Positions 36,798 through 45,959 of a stretch of DNA of 64,000 bases are shown here, piece after piece (the stretch's first letter is position 1; each line of letters starts with the position of its first letter). The stretch lies in NCBI GenBank assembly GCA_964352985.1, contig CAYGUK010000005.1, positions 1 to 64,000 of the forward strand. The letters run 5' to 3'. Source of the DNA: CAYGUK01 sp964352985. Lineage in GTDB: Bacteria > Pseudomonadota > Gammaproteobacteria > JAHCLG01. Below the pieces are notes generated by a model, which worked only from the letters and a program-made list of their open reading frames with translations, was not told where the DNA came from and searched no databases. The position numbers and the translations under genes were made by a program.

Positions 36798-37754
36798 TTA
36801 ACTGAATTGATTTTGATTAATTAATTCAACACGTGTTTGTGCTTGGCCTTTTCCTGAAATTAACCACGCCTTTTGAAATAAACCATCAACCACAAAATAA
36901 GGTTTCTCATAACGATAATTCACCATTTGCATCGATTGATTTCGTTCTAAATATAAAACAGGTAACGTGGTCTGCGAGGTAATCGCAGGCATTTCAATAT
37001 AGGTTTTATTACCATCATCAAAGACTCTTAAAGGTCGCCAGGGTGGTGAATCCCCTTTAATACGATAATTAAAATCTACATGATTAAGATCAACATCAGT
37101 TGTTGAATTCATCGGTGTTGAATTAACGACGTCATTGTCTTGTTGACTTTGCATAGCCGCGACTTTTATTAAATTATCTTTTAAGGTTTCCTCTGGATAA
37201 TAAAACCTTAAAACACTTGTCTCCATCCCAGATTTTGCCACTAACCCAATTAAATAGGTTCGTTTGTTAGTGCTGATGGTCATGTCTGTTGATAAATCAT
37301 TGGTAATCGGTTTTACTTGAATAGACACTGAGGCATTTTTACCTTGTCCCGTAATAAACGCATTTGTTTTCCAATCTTGTGTATCACCTAAACCATACGA
37401 ATTTAATCGTTCCCCTGCTTCAAGTTGCACTATACAAAAATGATAGGTTGAACAAGCAATGATTGGTTTTGAATTTTCACTATAGGGATACGTAACCCAG
37501 CCATGCCCCTTAACAGTTTCCATACGACCTGTTTTTTGATAATCACGATACGCCCTCACAATAGCCGGATCGTTTCCAATACCATATGTTGCTTTAACGC
37601 TTGGTAATTCAGGTACTTTAACAGTTTTATTCACTACTCGATTGGGATTAACAAAATCATCGGGCGAATAAGTCACTGTTGGCCCACTCGCGCACGCGGT
37701 TAATAATATTGAACTCATACTTAGCGTCATGAGCGAAATTATTGTCTTTTTCAT
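36798..37754 (-). CDS. trbG: TrbG/VirB9-like T4SS protein, lipoprotein form
   Basis: The ATG at 37754 has ACAGGAG upstream and overlaps the trbF stop by 4 bases. The 318-residue product begins with a lipoprotein signal ending ILLTAC. The body shows the VirB9 pattern: VKGHGWVTYPYSENSKPIIA, a central GQGKNASVSIQVKP, and a C-terminal domain with NYRIKGDSPPWRPLRVFDDG. It forms the outer ring of the core complex with TrbI. A lipid anchor on the VirB9 homologue itself may stand in for a separate VirB7-like lipoprotein. Confidence 0.92.
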   Translation of the reverse strand: MKKTIISLMTLSMSSILLTACASGPTVTYSPDDFVNPNRVVNKTVKVPELPSVKATYGIGNDPAIVRAYRDYQKTGRMETVKGHGWVTYPYSENSKPIIACSTYHFCIVQLEAGERLNSYGLGDTQDWKTNAFITGQGKNASVSIQVKPITNDLSTDMTISTNKRTYLIGLVAKSGMETSVLRFYYPEETLKDNLIKVAAMQSQQDNDVVNSTPMNSTTDVDLNHVDFNYRIKGDSPPWRPLRVFDDGNKTYIEMPAITSQTTLPVLYLERNQSMQMVNYRYEKPYFVVDGLFQKAWLISGKGQAQTRVELINQNQFS

Positions 37755-38506
37755 GCAGAAACTCCTGTCCAAGAAATATTAGTTACATAAAAACCAAACG
37801 GATTATTATTTAAAATAAATTCATTTTGAGAAGGCTTTTTCCAAACGTAATCAAATTCACCCACAAATTGTTTTTGAAATAAAATATTCCCTGATTGACT
37901 ATCTCGTGATATTTCAGTCCACCCCACTTGAAAATCATGGTTGGGTAATTGATTAACATAATTGATAGACACTGAAATCGTTCTTTTTTTAACAATTGAA
38001 AAGGGATCGCGTGATTTGAAAAATTGATCAAGCTCTGTTGTAGCCGCACCAGTTGATAACGCGTAGGACTTTTTTTGATTACTATTTTCAAAGAAACCAT
38101 CAACACTGACGCTGCGAGCACTGCTAACAAAATCTTGAATGAAGAATTTAGCAAGCGCTGGTTTCATCGTATCAAAATTAGAACTATTAGCCGCACTCGT
38201 ATAAATCACTTGGCCATTTTGAACTTGAACGACGTAAGGTATAAACTTTGATTGGCTTCCAATATAGATTATTCCAAGAATAGACATAGCAATCAGTAAT
38301 GTTAAAGCAAGATTTAATCGCCTCGATTTTGTATAGCGTTCTTCACTTGCGCCATAAATATCATTCCAAAGCGCCCGACTTTGCAAATAAGGATTATTTT
38401 CAATGGATGCTTGTTCATGATCCTTAAGATCGTACTTTGTTTCTTTTTTATTTAATTTTTTTGAGACAATTTGTTGAAAACGTTGCTTGATTGCTAATAT
38501 CGACAT
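37751..38506 (-). CDS. trbF: TrbF/VirB8-like T4SS protein
   Basis: The ATG at 38506 follows GAGGGTGA and is preferred to the GTG at 38521. The 251-residue product has a cytoplasmic N-terminus, one helix (about residues 60-80, LALTLLIAMSILGIIYIG) and a periplasmic NTF2-like domain, which fits TrbF/VirB8. These proteins link the inner-membrane platform to the core complex. It overlaps trbG by 4 bases. Confidence 0.9.
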   Translation of the reverse strand: MSILAIKQRFQQIVSKKLNKKETKYDLKDHEQASIENNPYLQSRALWNDIYGASEERYTKSRRLNLALTLLIAMSILGIIYIGSQSKFIPYVVQVQNGQVIYTSAANSSNFDTMKPALAKFFIQDFVSSARSVSVDGFFENSNQKKSYALSTGAATTELDQFFKSRDPFSIVKKRTISVSINYVNQLPNHDFQVGWTEISRDSQSGNILFQKQFVGEFDYVWKKPSQNEFILNNNPFGFYVTNISWTGVSA

Positions 38507-38517
38507 AAAGATCACCC

Positions 38518-39705
38518 TCACTGTTTATCGACTTTGTTTGGTTTAAATTGGCTGCCAGGTGAGCTTGCTTTAGTTGCGCTATGAGCCTCTTGTGACATTC
38601 TTGCAGCCATTTTTGCATTGACCTTTTGCCCGAAACTCATATGTTGATTGGTTCTCATCACGCTATCTTTCACCGCACTGCCCATACTCCGCCCCATTTG
38701 TTTAGCCGCATGTCCCATAGCACTAGAGATACTCGTCCCCGTTTTCATTTGATTTGCAAATGAGTGTCCCATTTGATAAGCACCTTTAGCACCTTGCCCA
38801 AATGATTGAGCGCCACTTCCACCCAAACGAGTAGCGCTCATCATTCCCCTTGCCCCTACACCACTAGCTGTCAATGCTGTGCCAATTGCAGCATCCCCAT
38901 AATTTTTAAAACCACCAACACCACTTAACCCAGCGATAAATGCTGGAATGTTTCTTACGATTAAATAAAAGAAAATCACGGCCGCGGTTACGATTAAAAA
39001 TGGTTTGAGTTCGTGATGTGCGGCTGCTTTACCCAATAAGTCAGCCCAATCATGACCAATGGTGACACCGACACCCATAAGCATATATAACGTGAGTAGA
39101 TGTAAACCAATACCAATCACCGCTTTAAAATAATTCATTGCCATGGGTCTAAGTGGTTCTGTGGCACCGAAAGTAAACATCAAGCCACTGAGCGTCACAA
39201 GCGTATAACTTTTAATTAATATGATGGCAACTTCGGCTGCAAGAAACGCATAAACAATAATAATAAACAATAAAATTGTAGCAGCTAAAATACTGCCTAC
39301 CGGATGTGTTAACCAACCCCAATGACTAAAATTATCCATGATCGAAAAACCAATCGAGATCCCTTGATCAAGCACTGATGATGGCGTTAACGAATGAATA
39401 CCTGATGCATTTGAGCCAATAGAAATAAAACCGTTAATAATCTGCGGCATCCACTGACCACCAAAAAGCACTAACGTATAGAAAACAGAAATAGTAAAAA
39501 ATAGTTGAATTGTTTTTACCGCTGCCTCAATTGGATCACCTTTAAAAAACATCCAAACAGCACTTATAGCAATTTGAATTGCAGCAAGATAATAAAATAA
39601 ACCTTTCGCAAGCGTCTCAATATTGCCGTAATTATTTTGAAAAGATTTTAGAAATTCACCCGTGACTTGATCTAACACACCTGAATTAATTGCAGTTTGT
39701 AGCAT
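38518..39705 (-). CDS. trbL: TrbL/VirB6-like inner-membrane T4SS protein
   Basis: A 395-residue polytopic protein with six or so helices between residues 30 and 260 and a Gly/Ser/Ala-rich, low-complexity C-terminal tail (for example GGSGAQSFGQGAKGAYQMGH), as in P-type TrbL. It forms part of the inner-membrane channel. Its start is 2 bases after the trbJ stop. No trbK gene is found between trbJ and trbL, unlike in IncP and Ti plasmids. Confidence 0.92.
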   Translation of the reverse strand: MLQTAINSGVLDQVTGEFLKSFQNNYGNIETLAKGLFYYLAAIQIAISAVWMFFKGDPIEAAVKTIQLFFTISVFYTLVLFGGQWMPQIINGFISIGSNASGIHSLTPSSVLDQGISIGFSIMDNFSHWGWLTHPVGSILAATILLFIIIVYAFLAAEVAIILIKSYTLVTLSGLMFTFGATEPLRPMAMNYFKAVIGIGLHLLTLYMLMGVGVTIGHDWADLLGKAAAHHELKPFLIVTAAVIFFYLIVRNIPAFIAGLSGVGGFKNYGDAAIGTALTASGVGARGMMSATRLGGSGAQSFGQGAKGAYQMGHSFANQMKTGTSISSAMGHAAKQMGRSMGSAVKDSVMRTNQHMSFGQKVNAKMAARMSQEAHSATKASSPGSQFKPNKVDKQ

Positions 39706-39707
39706 TA

Positions 39708-40448
39708 TTACTCTCCGTTACCAAAAGAAGGTATCGTTGAAAAGTCACTGTCTTCTTTATAAGGTGGATATTGGTCATTTGCATTTTTAACTACTTCATT
39801 AACTGACTGTTGAGTAGCGGCGTCTTTTTGTGATTGATACGTGTAATACTCTGCCTGAGCATTAGTTTGCGCCATCATCATCGCTTTGAGTTTTTGAATT
39901 TGCGCGACTTCTTCAGCACCTATTTCATTGCCTACTTGTAATGCTTGCATTCGTCCTTGTGCGCTGTTTGCTTTTTGGGAGAATAATTGATCCATCGCTT
40001 CTTCTTGTGATTCTTGCTCATAACTCGTGTTCACTTGATCCATCACGGCATTCATAGTGCTTTGATTGGTTTTCACCCATTTTTGATATTCTGATGAATA
40101 ATCAGTGGTGGTGCTCTGATCCGCATATCCTGGAAATTTTTGCCGAAATTGTTGATCTATATTAGCTGAAGTATAAGCAAGTGCGTTGGCTTGTTGCATA
40201 GTACTTGCTAATTGCATTAAATTTTGTCTTGCGTTATCCCAATTCAGTGAAGTAAATGCATTCGAATTTTTTACCATGTATTGGATTTGCTCTAATTGCT
40301 GTTTTATTTGCGTTGCTTGTCTTTCTAGCATTTCAGCTTCTCTTAGCTCCGCTAACCAATCTGTCACAGGAATAATGGCAAAGCATGTTTTACTAATCAG
40401 TAAAAAACAAGCTAAAGAGATTAGTGTTAATTTAGAGATTCTCAACAT
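39708..40448 (-). CDS. trbJ: TrbJ/VirB5-like T4SS pilus-tip protein
   Basis: The start at 40448 gives a clear signal peptide (MLRISKLTLISLACFLLISK, cleaved after CFA); the frame extends to 40496 inside trbE. The 246-residue product is a long helical protein (LREAEMLERQATQIKQQLEQ) typical of TrbJ/VirB5, which helps pilus assembly and cell contact. It overlaps trbE by 17 bases. Confidence 0.9.
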   Translation of the reverse strand: MLRISKLTLISLACFLLISKTCFAIIPVTDWLAELREAEMLERQATQIKQQLEQIQYMVKNSNAFTSLNWDNARQNLMQLASTMQQANALAYTSANIDQQFRQKFPGYADQSTTTDYSSEYQKWVKTNQSTMNAVMDQVNTSYEQESQEEAMDQLFSQKANSAQGRMQALQVGNEIGAEEVAQIQKLKAMMMAQTNAQAEYYTYQSQKDAATQQSVNEVVKNANDQYPPYKEDSDFSTIPSFGNGE

Positions 40449-42948
40449 GATATCCCTCACTAAAATAAACTTTCCTAGTATAATCAATCCAATCATCTAA
40501 TCCTTTATAAGCTAACCAATCAACGATCCACGATGGATCATTCGCACGAAAATGTTTTTTAAATTGTGTAATAGCATGGTCTGTCGAATTACCAATAAAC
40601 GCCAATTCCAATGGGCTAAGATCTAATTGAAATAATCGACATCCTAACGGCGATGTCATGTAATAATCATGTTTAGGAATAGCGTTCAACAAAATATCAA
40701 TTTGTTGTTCATTTAAACCAAAGTGCTCATATTTTTTAATCACCGCTCTATCATTTAATGAGTTATTAGGCAAATAGAATTTTGTTGGACACGATTCTTT
40801 AATGGTGTCGCTTATTCGTGAGGCGGTAACATGATCTAGATTTTGCGATATAAAACCCACAGCCACATTATATTTACGTAATGTTAATAGCCAATCTTCA
40901 AGCATTGATTCAAAAATAGAATGACGCAGAAAAGACCACGCTTCTTCTAAAATTAATAACGTAGGTCGCCTATCTTTAAACAATTGTGTTAGTCTGTGAA
41001 ATACGCAACGAATAATGGGAATATACAATGCTTCGGGTAATTTTAATAATTCACCCATTTCAAGACCAATCACTGAATTCAGACCAAACTTATCTTCTAA
41101 GCCATTTATCATTTTTGCAATGGCACCACTATTGAAATTATCTATCGCTTGCCTAACCTCTGGATCTTGGATCGATAATAATTCTAATCGTAAATGCTCT
41201 TTTCCTGCTTTTGATAATGATCGAAGACTATGGATAATTTTTTCTTTGCGATCGGGTGTTATCTTTACCTCTTGTAATTCGCAAATTTCGCTTACCCATT
41301 GCGTTAAGAATGTTAATTCTGCCTCATAAGCAATTGTCCCTTCTTTAACATCGGCCAATAATGCTAACGGTGCAAAACTAGCACCACCATAAACATCAAA
41401 ATAATCACCACCTAAAGTTTTTAACCAAATTTCATTAGAATTATCTTTATCAAAAACAATGATACGTGAACGCGGATATTTTCTAAATTGACAGCCCATT
41501 AGTGCAATCAATGTAGATTTACCATTACCTGTTGGACCAAGTACGGTAAAATGCCCCACATCGCTAACATGAATATTCACACGAAAAGAGCGTGATCCTT
41601 TAGTTCTCACATACATCAATGCAGGTGATTTTTTTGGATACAGTGGGCATGGGCATGTGTGACTACCCTGCCACACTGATGACGTTGGAACAGTATGAGA
41701 AACATAAATACTATCAACCATTGGCTTTCTAATATTATAACAGCCATGCCCAGGCAATGATCCGAGATAACCTTCTGTGGCATTAAACTGCTCATCTCGC
41801 ACCTTAAATGATAATGATTCCACCAAAGCACACAGCGATTCACTTGCTTTTGATAATGCTTCTCGATCTTCATGCATCAATATGATAACCGATGACATAA
41901 AACCAAAACGAACAAGGCCGGCACCATTTTCAAGCATTGCATCACTGGTTTGTAGTTTTCTAAGCTCTGCACTTTCATCAATTTGTGGTGCAATCCCTAA
42001 CGCCATTTTGATCACACCAATTAAGCCAATAGCCTTATTCGACCATCTATTTTTTTGTGATTTAAGATATTTTCCAGCAGTACTTTTTGATAATGGTATA
42101 AAACGTGTTGACCAGCGATATTCAAATCCTAAATAATTTAATTCATCTAAAATAGCGGGATAGGTTAATTCTGGTAAGTCATCAATAGCAATCACCTTAA
42201 TCCATTTATTTCCAATTTTAGGAATAACGCCTGCAATAAAATTATCTGTAGAGAGAAAAGCGTCTAAGAAAAATCCTGTTTTGGGAATGTTAATTCGATT
42301 TGATTTTCCTGTGATATTTCTGTTTAAAAAAGTCGTCAAGTCAGAGCCAGCTAACCTCACCATTTGACTTAAGTCTAATCGTTCTAACCCTCTAATCGTT
42401 TCATCGCCATTATCAGGTACTCGAGTGATTTTTTTAAATTGTGTAATGAATCGTTGAACAGTATTTTCAAATGATTGATGCTCATCAACTAATGACTTTG
42501 AACGCTCATCACTATCAACCATCAATTTAGAAAGTTTTTTCCCAAACATCGATGTTGGCACATACGATAATGAGAGAAAACAAGTTGAGCGATAAAACGT
42601 ATCATCTTGCTCGAAGTGATATCTTCTTGCATCATCGATTAAGGCGGAAACAACATCCTGAAAACCTTGTGCTTTGCTATATTTTTTTTCTTCACTACTC
42701 ACTAGGTTAGTTTCTATCATCCAACCATCTTCAAGTAATCCCAATGCTTGAAAAACGGCATAAGCATTCGCATCAAGTTGACTACCCGTCGATGAATCGA
42801 CATCTTGTGCGACATATCGAAAGTGAGCGGAAAACGCACCATCTTTATGGATCACAGTATTTTCGTTATAAAGATAGGCATAACTTAATAACTCACTTAA
42901 CTCTCGTTGACGTCGCAATTTTAAGAAATATCGATGCAAGCTAAACAT
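40432..42948 (-). CDS. trbE: TrbE/VirB4-like T4SS ATPase
   Basis: An 838-residue ATPase. Walker A is VLGPTGNGKSTLIALMG (about residues 469-485) and Walker B is RPTLLILEEAWSFL (about 665). The N-terminal CagE/TrbE/VirB4 domain precedes it. It powers substrate transport and pilus assembly at the inner membrane. It starts 2 bases after trbD, which suggests tight coupling. No internal stop or frameshift. Confidence 0.95.
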   Translation of the reverse strand: MFSLHRYFLKLRRQRELSELLSYAYLYNENTVIHKDGAFSAHFRYVAQDVDSSTGSQLDANAYAVFQALGLLEDGWMIETNLVSSEEKKYSKAQGFQDVVSALIDDARRYHFEQDDTFYRSTCFLSLSYVPTSMFGKKLSKLMVDSDERSKSLVDEHQSFENTVQRFITQFKKITRVPDNGDETIRGLERLDLSQMVRLAGSDLTTFLNRNITGKSNRINIPKTGFFLDAFLSTDNFIAGVIPKIGNKWIKVIAIDDLPELTYPAILDELNYLGFEYRWSTRFIPLSKSTAGKYLKSQKNRWSNKAIGLIGVIKMALGIAPQIDESAELRKLQTSDAMLENGAGLVRFGFMSSVIILMHEDREALSKASESLCALVESLSFKVRDEQFNATEGYLGSLPGHGCYNIRKPMVDSIYVSHTVPTSSVWQGSHTCPCPLYPKKSPALMYVRTKGSRSFRVNIHVSDVGHFTVLGPTGNGKSTLIALMGCQFRKYPRSRIIVFDKDNSNEIWLKTLGGDYFDVYGGASFAPLALLADVKEGTIAYEAELTFLTQWVSEICELQEVKITPDRKEKIIHSLRSLSKAGKEHLRLELLSIQDPEVRQAIDNFNSGAIAKMINGLEDKFGLNSVIGLEMGELLKLPEALYIPIIRCVFHRLTQLFKDRRPTLLILEEAWSFLRHSIFESMLEDWLLTLRKYNVAVGFISQNLDHVTASRISDTIKESCPTKFYLPNNSLNDRAVIKKYEHFGLNEQQIDILLNAIPKHDYYMTSPLGCRLFQLDLSPLELAFIGNSTDHAITQFKKHFRANDPSWIVDWLAYKGLDDWIDYTRKVYFSEGYHVENL

Positions 42949-42950
42949 TA

Positions 42951-43292
42951 TTAAATCCTCGATATCAATTTCACAGGTACAGTTTGAACTTTACGAACTT
43001 TTTGAATATTTCCGGCAAATCCGCGTGCAAGATAAAATCGATTCTGTAATAAAAAACGGCTGTTTCGTCTGAATACAGCAACACCTAGTGGATCATTTTT
43101 AGCGGCAGACTGTAAAATATATATCGTCCCAATATAACCAACCAAAACAATAATCATTGGCCAATGTGGAAATACTCCCATTAAAACCCAACCCCAAAAA
43201 AATGATGTCACAATCACAAGGCTACGTTCTGCACCCATGAATAATATCGGCTCAGATAAAGCTTGATTGGTTTGTCTTTCAGTGCCTCTCAT
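42951..43292 (-). CDS. trbD: TrbD/VirB3-like T4SS protein
   Basis: A 113-residue protein with two close membrane helices (about residues 24-60) and the C-terminal half soluble. LSEPILFMGAERSLVIVTSF matches the TrbD/VirB3 N-terminus. It works with TrbE in the inner-membrane complex. A 23-base gap separates it from trbC. Confidence 0.9.
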   Translation of the reverse strand: MRGTERQTNQALSEPILFMGAERSLVIVTSFFWGWVLMGVFPHWPMIIVLVGYIGTIYILQSAAKNDPLGVAVFRRNSRFLLQNRFYLARGFAGNIQKVRKVQTVPVKLISRI

Positions 43293-43315
43293 ATAAAAAT
43301 CTCCAATTTAATCGT

Positions 43316-43627
43316 TTAGAAAACGACTGCACCACTAAACGTAAACATTAATCCGATAATTTGCACAGCACCGAATGCAATAGAGATCCCCATCGCGGCC
43401 TGCACAAATTTTTTCCCACCACCTTGCAAATCCATAAATGCCATGGTTAATCCTGCCAACACTATGGCAATACCCGATAAAAAATAGGCAACCGGGCCAT
43501 CGATTGAATCGAATATTGTTTTTAATGTCGTTGCCCATGGATATTGCGCCACAGTTGACGCCTGAGCCGTTGTGACAATAAACAAACAAAGCAGTGTAGA
43601 GCTTATTTGATAGAATCTTTTTTTCAT
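43316..43627 (-). CDS. trbC: TrbC/VirB2-like pilin
   Basis: GGAGAAG before ATG 43627 decides the start (the frame is open to 43642). The 103-residue pro-pilin has a long signal (about 24 residues, ending AQAS), then two hydrophobic helices around AYFLSGIAIVLAGLTMAFMD and GISIAFGAVQIIGLMFTFSG, as in TrbC/VirB2. In IncP plasmids TrbC is cyclised by TraF peptidase; no TraF gene is seen here, so maturation may differ or use a gene elsewhere. Confidence 0.88.
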   Translation of the reverse strand: MKKRFYQISSTLLCLFIVTTAQASTVAQYPWATTLKTIFDSIDGPVAYFLSGIAIVLAGLTMAFMDLQGGGKKFVQAAMGISIAFGAVQIIGLMFTFSGAVVF

Positions 43628-43645
43628 GACTAACTTCTCCATTGA

Positions 43646-44614
43646 TTATGCAAGTTGTTTAAATTGAAATTGTTTATTTTCAAATGCAGAAAAACTTGAG
43701 ATTGCACGCACGATACGCCCCGCTCGATGTGATGAATCACGAACAACGTTAACTAGCACATCAATGGTTTCATAAACCAATTCATAAGGAGGTGGGACAT
43801 TCGCTTCCTCTGCTAACGAAAGTAAGCGTAATACCGAGCTTTCTGTTGAGTTTGCATGAATTGTTGCAATACCACCTGGGCAACCCGTATTCCAAGCTTT
43901 TAATAAATCAAGTGCTGCACCGTCACGCACTTCCCCAACTAAAATACAATCAGGTCTTTCACGCATTGCAATTTTTAATAGTGTCGTCATTGATACATTA
44001 CGCGTTGTTAACATCGCTTTTGTATTTTTCATTTTGCATTGAATTTCTGGTGTATCTTCCAAAATTAAAATTCGACGAGACGCATCACAAATTTCACTCA
44101 TCTTTTTTATAATGGCATTGGCTAATGTTGTTTTACCTGTACCCGGACCACCGGAAACTAAAATATTTTTACGATTGATAATCGCATCACAAATCGCATC
44201 AAATTGATTAACAGTAATAATGTTTTGTTCTAAATAATTTTCGAGTGGATAAACAAATTTTGCCGGTTTCCTAATAGTAAATGATGCTCGCTTTGTTACA
44301 GGAGGTATTTCCCCTTCTAATCGCTCCCGGTTAAATGGCATAAATGTTTCAATGTAGGGATTTTCAAAATTGAGATATAGATCTTGAAGTCTTGCGAGTT
44401 GCAGTAAGAAATTTTGTGCCTCGAACTCGCCAATTTCTGTTGCAATATACATCCCCTTCTCTCTTGACTCAAACCAGACTTGACCATCTGGATTTGCCAT
44501 AATTTCGGTAATGTCATCATCATTAAGTCCGGCACATATTGTTTTGCCTAGCATTGTTTTAAGAAAATCAATTTTTGATGATGCTTGCTCTTTATCAGTG
44601 GAATTCATGTTCAA
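43646..44614 (-). CDS. trbB: TrbB/VirB11-like T4SS ATPase
   Basis: A 322-residue hexameric traffic ATPase. Walker A SGGPGTGKTTLANAI (about residues 154-168), Asp box RILILEDTPEIQ, and Walker B/His box VGEVRDGAALDLLKAWNTG...GGIATIHAN are all intact. It energises pilus assembly and substrate transfer from the cytoplasmic face. It is the first of the trb genes and is preceded by a GC-rich stem-loop and a terminator, so it probably has a separate transcription start. Confidence 0.94.
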   Translation of the reverse strand: MNMNSTDKEQASSKIDFLKTMLGKTICAGLNDDDITEIMANPDGQVWFESREKGMYIATEIGEFEAQNFLLQLARLQDLYLNFENPYIETFMPFNRERLEGEIPPVTKRASFTIRKPAKFVYPLENYLEQNIITVNQFDAICDAIINRKNILVSGGPGTGKTTLANAIIKKMSEICDASRRILILEDTPEIQCKMKNTKAMLTTRNVSMTTLLKIAMRERPDCILVGEVRDGAALDLLKAWNTGCPGGIATIHANSTESSVLRLLSLAEEANVPPPYELVYETIDVLVNVVRDSSHRAGRIVRAISSFSAFENKQFQFKQLA

Positions 44615-44658
44615 TAACTCCTTTATTCATTGCAAAGCATCCAATGTTTATAATATTT

Positions 44659-44741
44659 AAAAAAAGGGTGCGCAAAGAAAAGCGACTTTCAATTTGATGA
44701 ATTATTGAAGCAGCAGAAAGACGCGGCGCGTTGGCGCACCC
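44659..44741 (-). terminator. GC-rich stem-loop with T-run before trbB
   Basis: Read on the minus strand, GGGTGCGC (44741-44734) pairs with GCGCACCC (44673-44666), followed directly by seven Ts (44665-44659). The enclosed 60 bases hold a further GC-rich patch (CCAACGCGCCGCGTC). The GC content is far above the surroundings. It could be an attenuator or terminator ahead of trbB, or the end of a small RNA. Confidence 0.45.
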
Positions 44742-44797
44742 TAATTGACGCGCATTTTTAAATAAAAGCATTCTTACCTTTAGCAATGAAACAAATA

Positions 44798-44840
44798 AAC
44801 AAAGGCTGAGATATTTATTCACAATATCCCAGCCTTTGTT
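44798..44840. terminator. Bidirectional-type stem-loop after the PilL-like gene
   Basis: AACAAAGGCTGAGATATT (44798-44815) and AATATCCCAGCCTTTGTT (44823-44840) form an 18-bp stem with one mismatch and a 7-base loop. It is 4 bases downstream of the stop of the minus-strand gene at 44845 and is T-rich on both sides. Confidence 0.65.
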
Positions 44841-44844
44841 TTTA

Positions 44845-45204
44845 TTAGAGCAAGCCGATTGCATTTTTATTTCCTTCATTTCTCAGATATAAATTGCTAA
44901 ATGTGTTGTGACTTTCTTTAACAAGATAATCAAACAAATTTACTTTGTTATTTAATCTATTTCCAAAAACCTGATTTATTGCCTGACCAACTGTGTAAAC
45001 TGATGGTGGGAAATAAAATGTGGATTCTGCTAATAATGGATTAACTTCAGATTTTGTAGATCCGTTTTTTATTGTCATGTAGCGACTAATTTGTGTTACA
45101 TTCAAATGAGACTCATGAAATGAAATTTCTGCAAAGCTATTGTCTATAAAAAGGAAGATTATATTCAATAATATGATAGTGATTAATGAATAACGAATCT
45201 TCAT
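44845..45204 (-). CDS. Exported protein with PilL/TcpQ-like segment
   Basis: The ATG at 45204 gives a signal peptide (MKIRYSLITIILLNIIFLFI, cleavage near SFA). The 119-residue product contains NPLLAESTFYFPPSVYTVGQAINQVF, cut here as NPLLAESTFYFPPSVYTVGQ at about residues 55-74, which resembles the N-terminal domain of PilL-type proteins of integrative conjugative elements. The protein would be periplasmic or envelope-associated and may support mating. Similarity is to a short pattern only. Confidence 0.5.
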   Translation of the reverse strand: MKIRYSLITIILLNIIFLFIDNSFAEISFHESHLNVTQISRYMTIKNGSTKSEVNPLLAESTFYFPPSVYTVGQAINQVFGNRLNNKVNLFDYLVKESHNTFSNLYLRNEGNKNAIGLL

Positions 45205-45294
45205 AAAAACCCCCAAGTAATACACATTTTTATATCCTCTTTGTTTAGCTTATTAGGAATAAAGCCCATATCATTAATACCAGATCGAGCATCC

Positions 45295-45480
45295 CTATGA
45301 TTTACTCTGATTCTTACGACTATCATTTTTTTTTAATCTTACTTCTTCCCGATCGATTTCTAACTCTTTTGGCGCAATAAAGCCTACTTTTACATAATTA
45401 TCATCCACACTTAAAACCTGTAATTTGCAATTATCACCAATCCACGCAGCCTTTCCTTGCCTTAATGTAAACACTAACAT
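45295..45480 (-). CDS. csrA: CsrA/RsmA-family RNA-binding regulator (LvrC-like)
   Basis: A 61-residue CsrA homologue starting MLVFTLRQGKAAWIGDNCKL, with the core IGDN...V.VLSVDDNYVKVGFIAPKELEIDREE aligned to the five-strand CsrA fold; the second-strand and C-terminal VHREE-like motif (IDREEVRL) that binds GGA in RNA is kept, but the usual TRRxGE is TLRQGK. AAAGGAGAG precedes this ATG. Plasmid or ICE copies of csrA next to lvrA/lvrB are known in Legionella elements, where they act on transfer and host regulation. It likely controls the adjacent trb genes post-transcriptionally. Confidence 0.88.
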   Translation of the reverse strand: MLVFTLRQGKAAWIGDNCKLQVLSVDDNYVKVGFIAPKELEIDREEVRLKKNDSRKNQSKS

Positions 45481-45585
45481 TTTCATCTCTCCTTTATTAA
45501 TCTGAAACTCATGACAATCGATATTTATTATTTACTCGTCATCAAAAAGCATTACTTTTTATAAATCCTTACTATGGGACACCCT

Positions 45586-45620
45586 TAAAAAACCATCGGG
45601 ATGATTTCAATATCACCCCG
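45586..45620 (-). terminator. Stem-loop with T-run after the 45682 gene
   Basis: On the minus strand CGGGGTGAT (45620-45612) pairs with ATCATCCCG (45605-45597) with one G-U pair, followed by ATGG and six Ts (45592-45587). It lies between the small 45682 gene and csrA. Confidence 0.55.
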
Positions 45621-45681
45621 AAGTTTTTCTTCTTTAAGCAAGCCAACTGAGTGCTAAAAATCATAAGTAAACAGCTCATTG

Positions 45682-45876
45682 TTACAGTTCACCCTGTTTT
45701 TTCTTATACCAAGACAAATGAATTGATATCTTCTCAGATAATTCTCTTATATCATCAGAACTAGGATAACTGACACTTAATAATAATTGATGACTTATTC
45801 TGTTAATCCAATCATGAATATCTTTCGCATTACGCCAATAATCATCAACGCTTTCTTGTTTGTTTTTAAATATCAT
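45682..45876 (-). CDS. Small hypothetical protein between lvrB-like and csrA genes
   Basis: A 64-residue protein, charged and helical (SVDDYWRNAKDIHDWINRIS), with no recognised domain. It lies in the regulator block upstream of the transfer genes and may be a regulator accessory, or LvrR-like in role, but the sequence does not show it. Confidence 0.45.
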   Translation of the reverse strand: MIFKNKQESVDDYWRNAKDIHDWINRISHQLLLSVSYPSSDDIRELSEKISIHLSWYKKKQGEL

Positions 45877-45959
45877 GTTTCACCACTATGGAAATAATTT
45901 ATATGAATTTTACCAGGAATAAATTTTATTACTTTGCGTAAAACGCAAGGTTGAAAAAT

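Noticed and set aside
44595..44879. 94-aa minus-strand ORF between trbB and the PilL-like gene
   Set aside because: It overlaps the terminator and GC-rich stem-loop, has no ribosome site and no protein-like motif. It appears to be a chance ORF.
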